Assembly: GCA_005879315.1 (NCBI GenBank)
Contig: VBLC01000040.1
Span: forward strand, 1 to 64,000
DNA length: 64,000 nt
Reading direction: 5' to 3'
Origin: Deltaproteobacteria bacterium
GTDB taxonomy: Bacteria > Myxococcota > Myxococcia > Myxococcales > 40CM-4-68-19
Shown piece after piece: positions 1 through 8,406 of the stretch; the stretch's first letter is position 1; the number at the start of each line of letters is the position of its first letter. The notes under the pieces are model-generated. The model had not been told where the DNA came from, ran no database searches, and saw only the letters and a program-made list of their open reading frames with translations. A program made the position numbers and the translations under genes.

Positions 1-7
1 CACGTAC

Positions 8-47
8 CCGGCCCCGAGTACGCGCCCGAACCTGGGCCCGGTTTTTT
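8..47 (+). terminator. Candidate intrinsic terminator of a gene left of the window
   Basis: Bases 8-14 (CCGGCCC) can pair with 34-41 (GGGCCCGG) leaving one bulged base, and six T follow at 42-47. This is the layout of a rightward intrinsic terminator. Whatever it would terminate lies outside the window. The loop is long (about 19 bases), so the call is tentative. Confidence 0.35.
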
Positions 48-79
48 GCTCTTTTACATCATCGGACGGCGGATCGCCC

Positions 80-430
80 TCAGGCAAACATCGTCCGCAC
101 GACCCCTACCAGCCGGTCCACATCCCTTTTGCCCAGGTTGTACTTGCGGCAGGCCTCGAGCAGCGGCCGGAACATCGGCTCCACGCCGTCCACCTGCTCG
201 TCGCCGCCGGTGAACAGCTCGGCCATGCGGACGTCGAGCGCGTCGGCGAGCTTGGCGAGGGTCTCGAGGTGGGGCGAGCGCTCGCCGCGCTCGATCATCG
301 AGAGAAAGGACACACTGATGCTGGCCCGCTCGCTCAGATCCTCCTGGGTCATCCGGGGACCTGGGCGAGAGATGCGGAGGTGGCGGATCCGCCGTCCAAC
401 GTCTTTGACGACACTACTGGCCTGTACCAT
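80..430 (-). CDS. XRE-family helix-turn-helix regulator
   Basis: A 116-residue protein with one lambda-repressor-like (XRE/Cro) domain at about residues 12-70. The recognisable core is MTQEDLSERASIS followed by FLSMIERGERSPHLETL, the classic helix-turn-helix with an invariant ER-G-R-P-type turn. The C-terminal 45 residues (about 72-116) have no known motif and may serve dimerisation or ligand binding. It is expected to be a cytosolic DNA-binding repressor or activator; its targets are unknown. It lies 90 bases downstream of lptD on the same strand, so it could be its own unit or the tail of the envelope operon. Confidence 0.85.
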   Translation of the reverse strand: MVQASSVVKDVGRRIRHLRISRPGPRMTQEDLSERASISVSFLSMIERGERSPHLETLAKLADALDVRMAELFTGGDEQVDGVEPMFRPLLEACRKYNLGKRDVDRLVGVVRTMFA

Positions 431-520
431 CGTCTGGGCGCCGGGCTCCCGTTTGGGGCCTGTCCTCGTAGACAGCGCCCAACGGGTTGACCAGATACCG
501 CGAGTGAAGTACCGCGGATT

Positions 521-3073
521 CTAGAAGGTGGCGAAGGAACCGAGCGATTTCAAGTCCAGTACAAAGCGAAGCGTGGGCGTGCGCAAGAGCTTGCCGCCGT
601 GGAGGGGAAAATCCGCCGAGAGCTGAACCCCGGCGCAGTGGCAGGATGTCTCGTAGATGGCGCGCAGGCTGTGGGTCCAGTCGGGGATGTCCTTGGGCAG
701 CTCGGTGGGACTGATGATGTGCGACGCATCATACGCCAGGCGCAGGCCCCTCTGACCCACGGGCAAGGGCGCCGAGGCGCCTGCCCCCGCCGAGCCGGAG
801 AGGTCGCCTCCTTTGCTGGCGAGCCGGACGGCCGCAAAGAGCTCGTCGACGCCGGCGCGGAGGCGTTCGCTGGAGGCGCCGTTGAGGATCGAGCCGCCGG
901 CGTGCACTTCGTCGCCGCGCGCATCGCGCAGCGAGGCGGAGGCGGTGGCGAAGGAGACTGCGCGCTGGCTCCAGTCGAAGCGGAGCAGCCCTCCCAGCCC
1001 GATCGGGCCGAGCTGCGCGGAGAGCGCAGCCGTCGCTTCGCCCAGCCGGGCTTTCGTGCCCGCCGACCAGAGCAGCGCGTCCTGGAGGAGATCGAGCCGC
1101 AGCAGGCGGATGCCGGGCTTGACGAAGAGCGACTGCGACAGCGCCATCGTCGCCTCGATCGCGCCGGTCGAAGGAGCTGCGCCGTCGATCTCGTCGTAAG
1201 GCCGGCGCAACGCGGGCACCCCGGCGGTCAATGTCGAGTCGCGCCGTTGGAGGCCTGGCGAAAGGCCCTGCTCCGCGGCATTGGAATTGGCGAGGTAGAC
1301 CGCCCCGCCCGCGTCGGCAGGATCGCCGATCGGCGCGCCGCCCGACTGCAGCGGCTGGGTGAGCGCGCGCACTTCGATGGCGGGCTCGAGGCGATGCAGC
1401 GCATCGCCGAAGCGCCGCTCGAGGGGCAGCGCGGCGCGCCCTCCGAAAAGCCCGTACAGCCGCGCGTGATTGCGATCGGAAAAACCCTCCATGAACCAGG
1501 CGTCGCCGCGCGCGCCGGCCTCGAGGCGGAGGTCGAGGGGAAGGTCAGCCGGCCCCAGGAGCACGAGGCGCGGCGAGAGATCGAGGCGCAGCGCCGGAGC
1601 GCGCGCGAGGTTGCCCATGGCGGGAGCCGCCGCCGCGGCGGCATTGCGGTCGGTCGGACCGAAGCCGGTGTCGCGCTCCTGCGGCCCGGGGCTGACGAAG
1701 CTGACGAACTGCGCCGCGCTCGCCTCGCCGGAGAAGAGAAGCCGCCCGACCGGCACCGGCGCGAGCTGCGCGAAGAGCGAAGGCAGCCGCTGGAAGGTGG
1801 CGCGCCCCTCGGGACCGAAGAGCCGGCGGTCGGGATAGTCGCTGCGAAAGCGGTCGCGCATGTCCTGCATCAGCGTCGCCTCTGCGCCGGCGGTGAGCGG
1901 TCCCGAGGCGTGCCAGGCGCCCGCGTCGGTGCGGAGGAAATCGAGCGCGCTCTCCAGTGAGGCGGGCTGCGAGTCGGCCAGCACCATCGAGTCGGTGGCG
2001 GCGCTCCCCTGCAGCGCGAAAGTCCCCGACGCCCCTTCGCTGCGGTGGCTCAGGTGGGCCACCCCGCGGACGCCTACGAGGCCGCGGCCGGGATCGGTCC
2101 CGCGCTCGCCCGGATAGGAGGGCGGCACGACCGCGGCCGAGGGGTCGTTCGGATCGCGATATCGCGAATCGTTCCGAGCGAGATCGTAGAAGAGATCGAC
2201 CGAGGCGCTGCCCGAGGTGCCTTCGACGGGCGCGTAGCGCCACTCCGTGCCGAGGCGCGGCCCGCGGATGGTGCGACTGCCCAGGGTGGGAACGCCGGTG
2301 TCCCTGGTGCCGGTGAAGAAGCCGGGCGTGAGCGTCACGTCGTTGCTCGGCCCGAGCGTGAGGAAGACGGGCTGCGCATAGGCGAAGCCGAAGACGCTGG
2401 CGAATCCCAGCTGCGGCGCGAGCAGCCCCGACTGCCGCTGCGTGAGCGGAAGCGAGAGCGGAAAGAGCGGCGTCGTCACCGCGCCGACGCGCAGCCGCGT
2501 ACCGGAGAGGTGCGCGCGGTCCTGGTCGACGCGAGCGGTGTCGGCGAGAAGCTCGTAGTCGGGCGCGCCGGCGCAGTCGCAGGGAGTGAGCGCCACGTCG
2601 TGCGCGAGGATCTCCTCGCCCGGCAGCTGCTGCACGCTCTTGCCGTGGAGGATGAGCGAGTTCTTGCCCGACCTCGGATCGGCGGGATTGGCGGGCTTTT
2701 CTTTGAGATAGAGCACGGCGCCCTGCAGGTCGGCGCTGCGCGAGTCGAGGTTGACGAGCGCGCTGTCGGCGAGAAAGACATTCCGGCCTTGCACGCCGAG
2801 CACGCCGCCCGTGAGCGTGAGCAGGCCGGCCTCGCGATCGAGCGTGCCCGAAGCCGCGCGCAGGACCCCGCTGTCGCGCCGGGCGATGACGTGGCCCTCG
2901 AGCTTGAGGATGCGTTTCTCCCAACCGTAGGTGGCGTGGTCGGCCTCGATCTCCACTTCCTGTCCGGGCGGACCCGCGAGGATCGTGGCCGGCCCTCTGC
3001 CCTGCGGCCGGGCAGGCGAGCCGAGGACGAGCGTGAGGGCTGCCGCGGCGGCGCTGACTCGGAGCCTTCTCAA
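521..3073 (-). CDS. lptD: LPS-assembly outer membrane protein LptD
   Basis: An 850-residue precursor with a signal peptide (MRRLR then an Ala/Leu-rich core). The N-terminal OstA/LptA-like beta-jellyroll (about residues 35-200; for example EIEADHATYG and LEGHVIARRD) is followed by a long beta-barrel region with alternating hydrophobic strands, ending in F as many outer-membrane barrels do. A CDC pair near residue 170 may take part in disulphide formation, as cysteines do in known LptD. The family inserts lipopolysaccharide into the outer leaflet together with LptE. The start is TTG at 3073, 16 bases after the AMIN gene, chosen because it gives the signal peptide. The length fits the family. 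Confidence 0.85.
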   Translation of the reverse strand: MRRLRVSAAAAALTLVLGSPARPQGRGPATILAGPPGQEVEIEADHATYGWEKRILKLEGHVIARRDSGVLRAASGTLDREAGLLTLTGGVLGVQGRNVFLADSALVNLDSRSADLQGAVLYLKEKPANPADPRSGKNSLILHGKSVQQLPGEEILAHDVALTPCDCAGAPDYELLADTARVDQDRAHLSGTRLRVGAVTTPLFPLSLPLTQRQSGLLAPQLGFASVFGFAYAQPVFLTLGPSNDVTLTPGFFTGTRDTGVPTLGSRTIRGPRLGTEWRYAPVEGTSGSASVDLFYDLARNDSRYRDPNDPSAAVVPPSYPGERGTDPGRGLVGVRGVAHLSHRSEGASGTFALQGSAATDSMVLADSQPASLESALDFLRTDAGAWHASGPLTAGAEATLMQDMRDRFRSDYPDRRLFGPEGRATFQRLPSLFAQLAPVPVGRLLFSGEASAAQFVSFVSPGPQERDTGFGPTDRNAAAAAAPAMGNLARAPALRLDLSPRLVLLGPADLPLDLRLEAGARGDAWFMEGFSDRNHARLYGLFGGRAALPLERRFGDALHRLEPAIEVRALTQPLQSGGAPIGDPADAGGAVYLANSNAAEQGLSPGLQRRDSTLTAGVPALRRPYDEIDGAAPSTGAIEATMALSQSLFVKPGIRLLRLDLLQDALLWSAGTKARLGEATAALSAQLGPIGLGGLLRFDWSQRAVSFATASASLRDARGDEVHAGGSILNGASSERLRAGVDELFAAVRLASKGGDLSGSAGAGASAPLPVGQRGLRLAYDASHIISPTELPKDIPDWTHSLRAIYETSCHCAGVQLSADFPLHGGKLLRTPTLRFVLDLKSLGSFATF

Positions 3074-3089
3074 AGCCGTAGGGCCCGGC

Positions 3090-3980
3090 TCAGGGGCTCG
3101 ATGAACTGAAGCTGACGGTGAGGACCGATCCCGACTGGGCGAGCTGATACTCGGCGTGCCGGCGCAGCTCGATGCGCACGTCCGTGCCGCCCGGAACCGG
3201 CAGCGGCACGACCCGCTCCACCGGTCCGCCGAAAAAGCGCGTGTCGAGAGCGCGGCGGTTGTTGGCGATGGGGATCTTCGCGCTGGGCAGATGGAGGAGC
3301 ACCGCGTTGCCTTCCCCGCTGATGCCGTACTCGAGCGGCTGGTCGCTGCGGACGATCACTTCGCCGCCGCCGTTCGGACGGAATCCGATGCCGGTGATGG
3401 CGCGGCGCCCGGAGTCGGCGAGAGCGATGCGGCGAGAAGCCGTCGGGGCGGCCGCGGCGGGCCGCGGACGCCGGCCGACGAGCGCGACCCCCGGCGGCGA
3501 GACTTGATTCGCCTTCGGGACTGCCGAGGGCGCGACCGGCGCAGGCTTCGACTGGGCGACGGCCGCGGGGGGCATCGCGCGCGTCTGGTCGGCCTTGGCG
3601 AGCAAAGGGGCGACGCGCGGCACGCGGACTTCGATGCGCGAACCGTGGGCGCGGACGTCGAATTCGGCGTCGGCCGCCAGCTCGATCACGACCCGCGCGG
3701 TCCGGGCTCCGGCGGGCGCTGCCGCCACGCGGCGGATGGTCCCGTCCTCGACGGTCAGGTCCGCAGGCGTCCCCGACAGCGCGGTCTCGGCGAGGTCCAC
3801 CACGATGCGAGGCGGCGCCGAGAGCTTCAGGGTGGTGAAGCTGAGCGGCCGATCCCCCAGCAGCTCGACAGCCGCGAACCCCGCATCGCCGCCCGCGCTC
3901 ATGCCGAGCAGCCGCCCCTGCTCCTGCGCCTGCGCGGCGCAGATCGAGACGATCGCCAAAGTGAGGCTGCGCACTCTCAC
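3090..3980 (-). CDS. AMIN-domain secreted protein
   Basis: A 296-residue protein with a signal peptide (MRVRSLTLAIVSICAAQAQ) and one or two AMIN-type beta-sandwich domains, seen in the repeated pattern PPRIVVDL and ARVVIELAADAEFDVR. AMIN domains occur in PilQ secretins and amidases and bind peptidoglycan or direct proteins to the envelope. A second beta-rich segment (about 200-290: GIGFRPNGGGEVIVRSDQPLEY) looks like another AMIN copy. A Pro/Ala-rich linker joins them. There is no secretin domain, so this is not PilQ itself. The start is GTG at 3980; an in-frame GTG six bases later is equally possible. It probably forms an operon with lptD. Confidence 0.7.
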   Translation of the reverse strand: MRVRSLTLAIVSICAAQAQEQGRLLGMSAGGDAGFAAVELLGDRPLSFTTLKLSAPPRIVVDLAETALSGTPADLTVEDGTIRRVAAAPAGARTARVVIELAADAEFDVRAHGSRIEVRVPRVAPLLAKADQTRAMPPAAVAQSKPAPVAPSAVPKANQVSPPGVALVGRRPRPAAAAPTASRRIALADSGRRAITGIGFRPNGGGEVIVRSDQPLEYGISGEGNAVLLHLPSAKIPIANNRRALDTRFFGGPVERVVPLPVPGGTDVRIELRRHAEYQLAQSGSVLTVSFSSSSP

Positions 3981-3992
3981 GCTCGGGCGACG

Positions 3993-5135
3993 CTAGCACG
4001 CAGCGCCGTCCTCCCCAAGTGAATGGACCGCCTGCAGCCGCCTCTTGCGCGCGGCGTACTCGACCAGGTCTTTCACGTCGCGGCAGATCTGATCGATGTC
4101 CGAACCCATCGTCAGCTCGAGGTGGCTGTTCTGCTTGACCGCCCGCCAGAGCAGGTACCGGCTGCGAGCGTTGCGGGTGATGCCGCTGGTGCTCTTTTGC
4201 GAGGCGATCCGGTCCAGGTCGCCGAAGATCACCGCCAGGGGGATGTCGATCCTGGGGAAGTGCGCCTTGTAGTCGTAGCCGGTGGCGTAGCACTTCATCT
4301 CGTCGTTGCGGATCCAGCGGGCGAACTGCTCGACTACGCGGCGCGGTTCCTTCTCGCCGCCCTCGCTGAAGAGAAAGCAGAGCTCGTCCTCGGTGACACG
4401 GCTGGGATTGAAGAGCGCCCGCAATGCGTAGCGGAGCTTTCTGTTCGCGGCGAGGCGCAAGAGGAAGTCGACCGGCACGTGATTGAAGCGGACCCTCTTC
4501 CGGGAAAGGCCGCTGGCGGCGTGGCAGGCGGCATCGATGAGCGGCCCGATCAGCGCCGGGCCGAAGCGCGCCGCAAGGCGCAGCCGCAAGAATCCCCGGC
4601 CGAGGTCGCTGGGAGCGCCGATGGTGATCAGCCCAGCCAGGTCGTCGCGGCAGCCGGCATGGCCGTAGCCGAGCATGCCGCCCATGCTCGCGCCCAGGTA
4701 GAAGATCTTCGCGCTCCCCGTCCTCTCCTTCACCGCGCCGATCCCGGCGGGAACGTCGTAGAGGAAGTAGCTGTCCAGGTCCCAGCCCCAGTCGAGATCC
4801 GGGGGATGCAGACCGCGATCGATCTGCAGATTCCTGCTGGAGCGGCCGTGGCCGCGCAATTCCAGGATGTGGATGTCCGCCCCATAGGCGAGGAGCTGCT
4901 TGACGAAGGCGCCACAGGTAAAACAATGCCGGTTTTGCGACCAGCCGGGAACGAGCAGCAGCGGCTCGCCGAAGATCGGCTGCTCCCACGATTGCGGCAC
5001 CGGCCGGTAGCGCGAGATCTGCAGCATCCAGCCGTCGGCCGTCGGCGCGTCGTAGATCTCCTTCGCATAGAGCGACTTGAAGGGGATTTGCGCGAGGTCG
5101 CGCTCGTCGGGTGGCCGGAGATCGAGGCGCCTCAC
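3993..5135 (-). CDS. Alpha/beta hydrolase
   Basis: About 380 residues. The nucleophile elbow is YLGASMGGMLG (G-A-S-M-G), the oxyanion region LLLVPGWSQNRH, and late acidic and His candidates are FGDLDR and NSHLEL. The fold resembles PhaC/lipase-like serine hydrolases; the substrate cannot be told. There is no signal peptide. The start is taken as GTG at 5135, 43 bases after folC ends. The reading frame stays open further upstream, but that part overlaps folC and does not look like protein. It is transcribed with accD and folC. Confidence 0.75.
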   Translation of the reverse strand: MRRLDLRPPDERDLAQIPFKSLYAKEIYDAPTADGWMLQISRYRPVPQSWEQPIFGEPLLLVPGWSQNRHCFTCGAFVKQLLAYGADIHILELRGHGRSSRNLQIDRGLHPPDLDWGWDLDSYFLYDVPAGIGAVKERTGSAKIFYLGASMGGMLGYGHAGCRDDLAGLITIGAPSDLGRGFLRLRLAARFGPALIGPLIDAACHAASGLSRKRVRFNHVPVDFLLRLAANRKLRYALRALFNPSRVTEDELCFLFSEGGEKEPRRVVEQFARWIRNDEMKCYATGYDYKAHFPRIDIPLAVIFGDLDRIASQKSTSGITRNARSRYLLWRAVKQNSHLELTMGSDIDQICRDVKDLVEYAARKRRLQAVHSLGEDGAAC

Positions 5136-5178
5136 GACAAAAAAGTAAGATTCGTCGGCGGATCCGGCAAAGGCGCGC

Positions 5179-6360
5179 TCAGAGCCGCTCGGCGGGCATG
5201 CGGGCCCGCTCTTGCCCGAGGAGCAGCGCGCGCAGCTCCCCGACCAGATAGAGAGAGCCGCAGCAGACGACCACGCCAGAGAGCCGCCGCGCCGCTGCGA
5301 GCGCGGCGGAAGGATTCGCGTGCGCCGTGCCCGGCCAGAGCCGCGCGAGAGCTGCCGGGGAAGCGGCGCGCGGCGAGTCGGGCGCGCAATAATGAACCGA
5401 GGTGGCGAGCGGCCCGAGCTCTCGCAGCATCGCGGCGGCGTCCTTGTCCTGAAGCGCGCCGAAGACGAGATGGAGCGGCCGACCCAGGCCAGGCAGCGCG
5501 CGCGCCAGAGCTCTCGCGGCGTGCGGATTATGGGCGCCGTCGAGATAGACGTTGTCGAACCTCTCGAGGCGCCCGGGCCACGCGGCGCTGGCGAGCCCCC
5601 GCTCCGTGTCATGCGGCAGGGCGCTCAGCTCCAGCATCGCTGCGGCCAGCCCGGCGTTGATGCGCTGGTGCTCGCCGGCGAGCGATAGTCGCCCTGGGTA
5701 CGGCAGCGCGCGGCGCAGCTTCATCCCCAGCGCGGCGGCCTTCTCTTCCAGGACCTGCATCGCCTCGGGCGGCTGCTCCACCGTCGCGGTGGGCGAACCT
5801 CGTTTGAAGATGCCCGCCTTCTCCGCCGCGACGTGGGCCAGCGTCGGCCCGAGATATTCAGTATGTTCCAGTCCGAGCGAGGCGATGCCGCAGGCGGCGG
5901 GCCGCGGCAGCACATTGGTCGCGTCGAGGCGTCCGCCGAGGCCCACCTCGATCACCATGACCTCGACCTCCCGGAAGGCGAGAAAGGCCATCAGCGTGGC
6001 GATCTCGAAGAAGGTCAGCCCCGGATCGCCCAGCGACCCGGGCACGCGACCGATGATCTCCTCGAGCAGCGCGCAGGCCCGCTCTTCGGAGATGGGCTCT
6101 CCGCCGATGCGGATCCTCTCGCAGAAATGATTGAGGTGGGGTGAGGTGTAGAGGCCCGTCCTCAGACCCGCGGCGCGCAGCGAGGCCTCGAGAAAGGCGC
6201 AAGTCGATCCCTTCCCGTTGGTTCCGGCGACGTGCAGGGCGGGGGCCGAGCGGTGCGGGTCGCCCAGGCGCCGGAGCGACTCCTCCATCCGCTCGAGGCC
6301 CAGCTTCATCCCGAAATTGCCGCGGGCGAAGAGCGCCGCCTTCAGCTCTTCGAAGTTCAC
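5179..6360 (-). CDS. folC: Folylpolyglutamate/dihydrofolate synthase
   Basis: A 393-residue Mur-ligase-type enzyme. The P-loop is AGTNGKGST at residues 45-53, followed by YTSPHLNHFCERI, a Mur/FolC signature, and VIEVGLGGRLDATN. The late YLDGAHNPHAARAL motif is the second FolC signature. It adds glutamate to folates and, in the bifunctional form, joins dihydropteroate to glutamate. It starts at GTG 6360, 46 bases after accD, the common bacterial accD-folC order. It is slightly shorter than E. coli FolC but has all the core motifs. folD and metF lie 15 kb away in the same window. Confidence 0.93.
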   Translation of the reverse strand: MNFEELKAALFARGNFGMKLGLERMEESLRRLGDPHRSAPALHVAGTNGKGSTCAFLEASLRAAGLRTGLYTSPHLNHFCERIRIGGEPISEERACALLEEIIGRVPGSLGDPGLTFFEIATLMAFLAFREVEVMVIEVGLGGRLDATNVLPRPAACGIASLGLEHTEYLGPTLAHVAAEKAGIFKRGSPTATVEQPPEAMQVLEEKAAALGMKLRRALPYPGRLSLAGEHQRINAGLAAAMLELSALPHDTERGLASAAWPGRLERFDNVYLDGAHNPHAARALARALPGLGRPLHLVFGALQDKDAAAMLRELGPLATSVHYCAPDSPRAASPAALARLWPGTAHANPSAALAAARRLSGVVVCCGSLYLVGELRALLLGQERARMPAERL

Positions 6361-6406
6361 GGCGGTCCGTGCAGAACCAGGCCGGGCGAGCCGGTCTTCA
6401 CCGGCA

Positions 6407-7246
6407 TCAAGCGAGCAGCCCGAGCAGCTGCGCCAGCCGCTCGCGCATCTCCTTGCGGTGGACGATGGCGTCGATCATCCCGTGCTCGAGGAGGAACTCG
6501 CTGCGCTGGAACCCTTCCGGCAGCTTCTGACGGATGGTCTGCTCGATGACGCGCGGTCCGGCGAAACCGATCAGCGCCTTGGGCTCGGCGAGGATGACGT
6601 CGCCCTGGAAGGCGAAGGAAGCGGCCACCCCGCCCGTAGTCGGGTCGAGCAGCACGGAGATGTAGGGTTTCTTCACGGCGCGGAAGCGCGCGAGCGCGGC
6701 CGAGCTCTTGGCCATCTGCATGAGCGAGAAGATCGCCTCCTGCATGCGCGCGCCGCCCGAGGCGGAGAAGATGATCGAAGGAATGCGCCGCTCGGTGGCC
6801 CGCTCGAAGATGCGCGTCACCTTCTCGCCCACCACCGACCCCATCGACCCGCCCATGAAGTTGAACTCGAAGGCGCCGAGGGAGACCTCGCGGCCGGCGA
6901 TGCGGCCGATGCCGGAGACGAACGCCTCGCCTTCGCCCGACGACTTCTGGCTGGCCTTGAGCCGCTCCTTGTACTTGCGCGAGTCGGCGAACTGCAGCGG
7001 GTCGGTGCTCTCCAGCCCGATGTCGTGCTCCTCGAAGCTGCCGGGGTCGAGGACCAGCTCGAGCCGCCTGCGCACCGGCAGCGGAAAGTGCTCGTCGCAC
7101 TTGGGGCAGACCTCGAGGTTCTTCTCGACGTCGGCCTTGTAGATGATCTCGCCGCAGCCGTCGCACCGGATCCAGAGCCCCTCCATGCGCGACTTGCGCT
7201 GCTCGGAGGGCAGCTTGGGGGCGGGCACGCGGTGGTACCAGGCCAT
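6407..7246 (-). CDS. accD: Acetyl-CoA carboxylase carboxyltransferase beta subunit
   Basis: 279 residues. An N-terminal zinc ribbon has Cys at 28, 31, 47 and 50 (CDGC and CPKC). It is followed by the carboxyltransferase domain with FMGGSMGSVVGEK, FSASGGARMQE and DPTTGGVAASFA, which are diagnostic of AccD. With AccA it transfers carboxyl from biotin to acetyl-CoA to make malonyl-CoA. The ATG lies upstream of the zinc ribbon. It heads the accD-folC-hydrolase group. The 131-base gap to the divergent lipoprotein gene should hold its promoter, but I see no convincing -35/-10 there. Confidence 0.96.
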   Translation of the reverse strand: MAWYHRVPAPKLPSEQRKSRMEGLWIRCDGCGEIIYKADVEKNLEVCPKCDEHFPLPVRRRLELVLDPGSFEEHDIGLESTDPLQFADSRKYKERLKASQKSSGEGEAFVSGIGRIAGREVSLGAFEFNFMGGSMGSVVGEKVTRIFERATERRIPSIIFSASGGARMQEAIFSLMQMAKSSAALARFRAVKKPYISVLLDPTTGGVAASFAFQGDVILAEPKALIGFAGPRVIEQTIRQKLPEGFQRSEFLLEHGMIDAIVHRKEMRERLAQLLGLLA

Positions 7247-7377
7247 CGGACGGCTCTTCTAGCACGGAAAACTGCGCCCGACGCCGGGGCTACGAGCGCT
7301 CGGCCGCAAGGACGAGCCTTTCGCGACTGGGAGCTCAGTGCGCATCGTCGAAACCGGCGATCGCCCTCGAGGTCTCC

Positions 7378-8388
7378 GTGCGCATCCTACTGCCGGTCGT
7401 CTCCGCGGCTGTGTTGATCTTCGTCGCTTGCGACACCACCACCAGCCCGAGCGCCGGGTCCGGCGGCGGCGGTGGATCGGTGGACGGCGGCTCCGGAGGA
7501 GGAGGAGGCAGCGGTGGTGGGGGAGGCGGAGGCGGCGGGGGCGGAGACGGTGGTCAGGATGGCGGCTCCGGCGCAGGTCTCCCGGCGCTGATGGTTCTCG
7601 CCGCCGGCGAGAAACCCTATGCCGTCGCCATCAACGACGGCAACGTCTATTGGGTCGACAAGAACTTCGACGTCCGCACCGTTCCGAAGGGCGGCGGGAC
7701 CCCTGCGACCATCACGCACGCCGGATCGCATCCGCAGTTCATGCTGGCCGACGAGAGCGCCGTCTACTGGACCTACGGCAACAACTACTGGCGCGCTCCG
7801 CTGGGCGGCGGCGGGCCCTCGGACATCGACAACAACCTCACCTCGATCTGGTTCGGCTCTGACGCCAGCACGGCTTACTACGAGAAATGGCTCGGCCCCG
7901 GCCAGCCGAATGCCATCGTCAGCCGCGCCAGAGACGGCTCGGGCGCGGTGACGGTGCACGCAGAGGTGCAGGAAACGAACGGCGCGGTCACCATCGGTCC
8001 CGGCGCCATCTTCTGGGCCGAGCGCGGCAGCATCTACTCGGCCCCCGCGGGAGGCACCGGCCGTAACCTCGTCGCCAGCCTGCCCTCCAGCGGCTACATT
8101 CTCGGCCCCATCAAGGCGAACGATAGCAACGTCTTCTTCCGCAGTATCGATGGCATTTTCTCGGTCCCGCAATCGGGCGGCACGCCGACGCGGCTCGCCA
8201 ACGCAGCAGGCGGGGATCCGCCGGCGCTCGACGCCAACTCCGGCGTCGCCTACTGGAACGACCGTTGCCTGGCCTCCTCCACCAGGGGCTGCATCGACAC
8301 CGGCGGCACCAGTTACGGCTCGGTCAAGGTCGACGACACCGCCATCTACTTCGTCCGCGGCGATGATCTGATGAGACTCACGAAATAG
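7378..8388 (+). CDS. Beta-propeller-like lipoprotein with Gly-rich linker
   Basis: 336 residues from GTG 7378. The signal peptide ends in a lipobox-like FVAC with Cys18, so it is probably lipid-anchored. A low-complexity linker of mostly Gly with some Ser/Asp spans about residues 27-68. The remainder holds repeats of roughly 45 residues with a GNVYWVDK / SAVYWTYG / GAIFWAE / SNVFFRS / GVAYWND / TAIYFVRG core, each followed by a GG-T-P turn. This looks like a six-bladed propeller of the kind found in many myxobacterial secreted proteins. The function is unknown. It is monocistronic and converges on the MscS gene. Confidence 0.75.
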   Translation: MRILLPVVSAAVLIFVACDTTTSPSAGSGGGGGSVDGGSGGGGGSGGGGGGGGGGGDGGQDGGSGAGLPALMVLAAGEKPYAVAINDGNVYWVDKNFDVRTVPKGGGTPATITHAGSHPQFMLADESAVYWTYGNNYWRAPLGGGGPSDIDNNLTSIWFGSDASTAYYEKWLGPGQPNAIVSRARDGSGAVTVHAEVQETNGAVTIGPGAIFWAERGSIYSAPAGGTGRNLVASLPSSGYILGPIKANDSNVFFRSIDGIFSVPQSGGTPTRLANAAGGDPPALDANSGVAYWNDRCLASSTRGCIDTGGTSYGSVKVDDTAIYFVRGDDLMRLTK

Positions 8389-8392
8389 AGCG

Positions 8393-8406
8393 CGGCCCTC
8401 GGGCCG
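8393..8406. terminator. Hairpin between convergent genes
   Basis: CGGCCC-TC-GGGCCG is a perfect inverted repeat with a two-base loop. It lies exactly between the stop of the lipoprotein gene and the stop of the convergent MscS gene. There is no T-run, so if it ends transcription it does so weakly or in a Rho-assisted way. Confidence 0.3.

Noticed and set aside
599-1960. A 453-codon plus-strand frame
   Set aside because: It is antisense to the lptD barrel and shows the typical Arg/Glu/Ala composition of a shadow frame.
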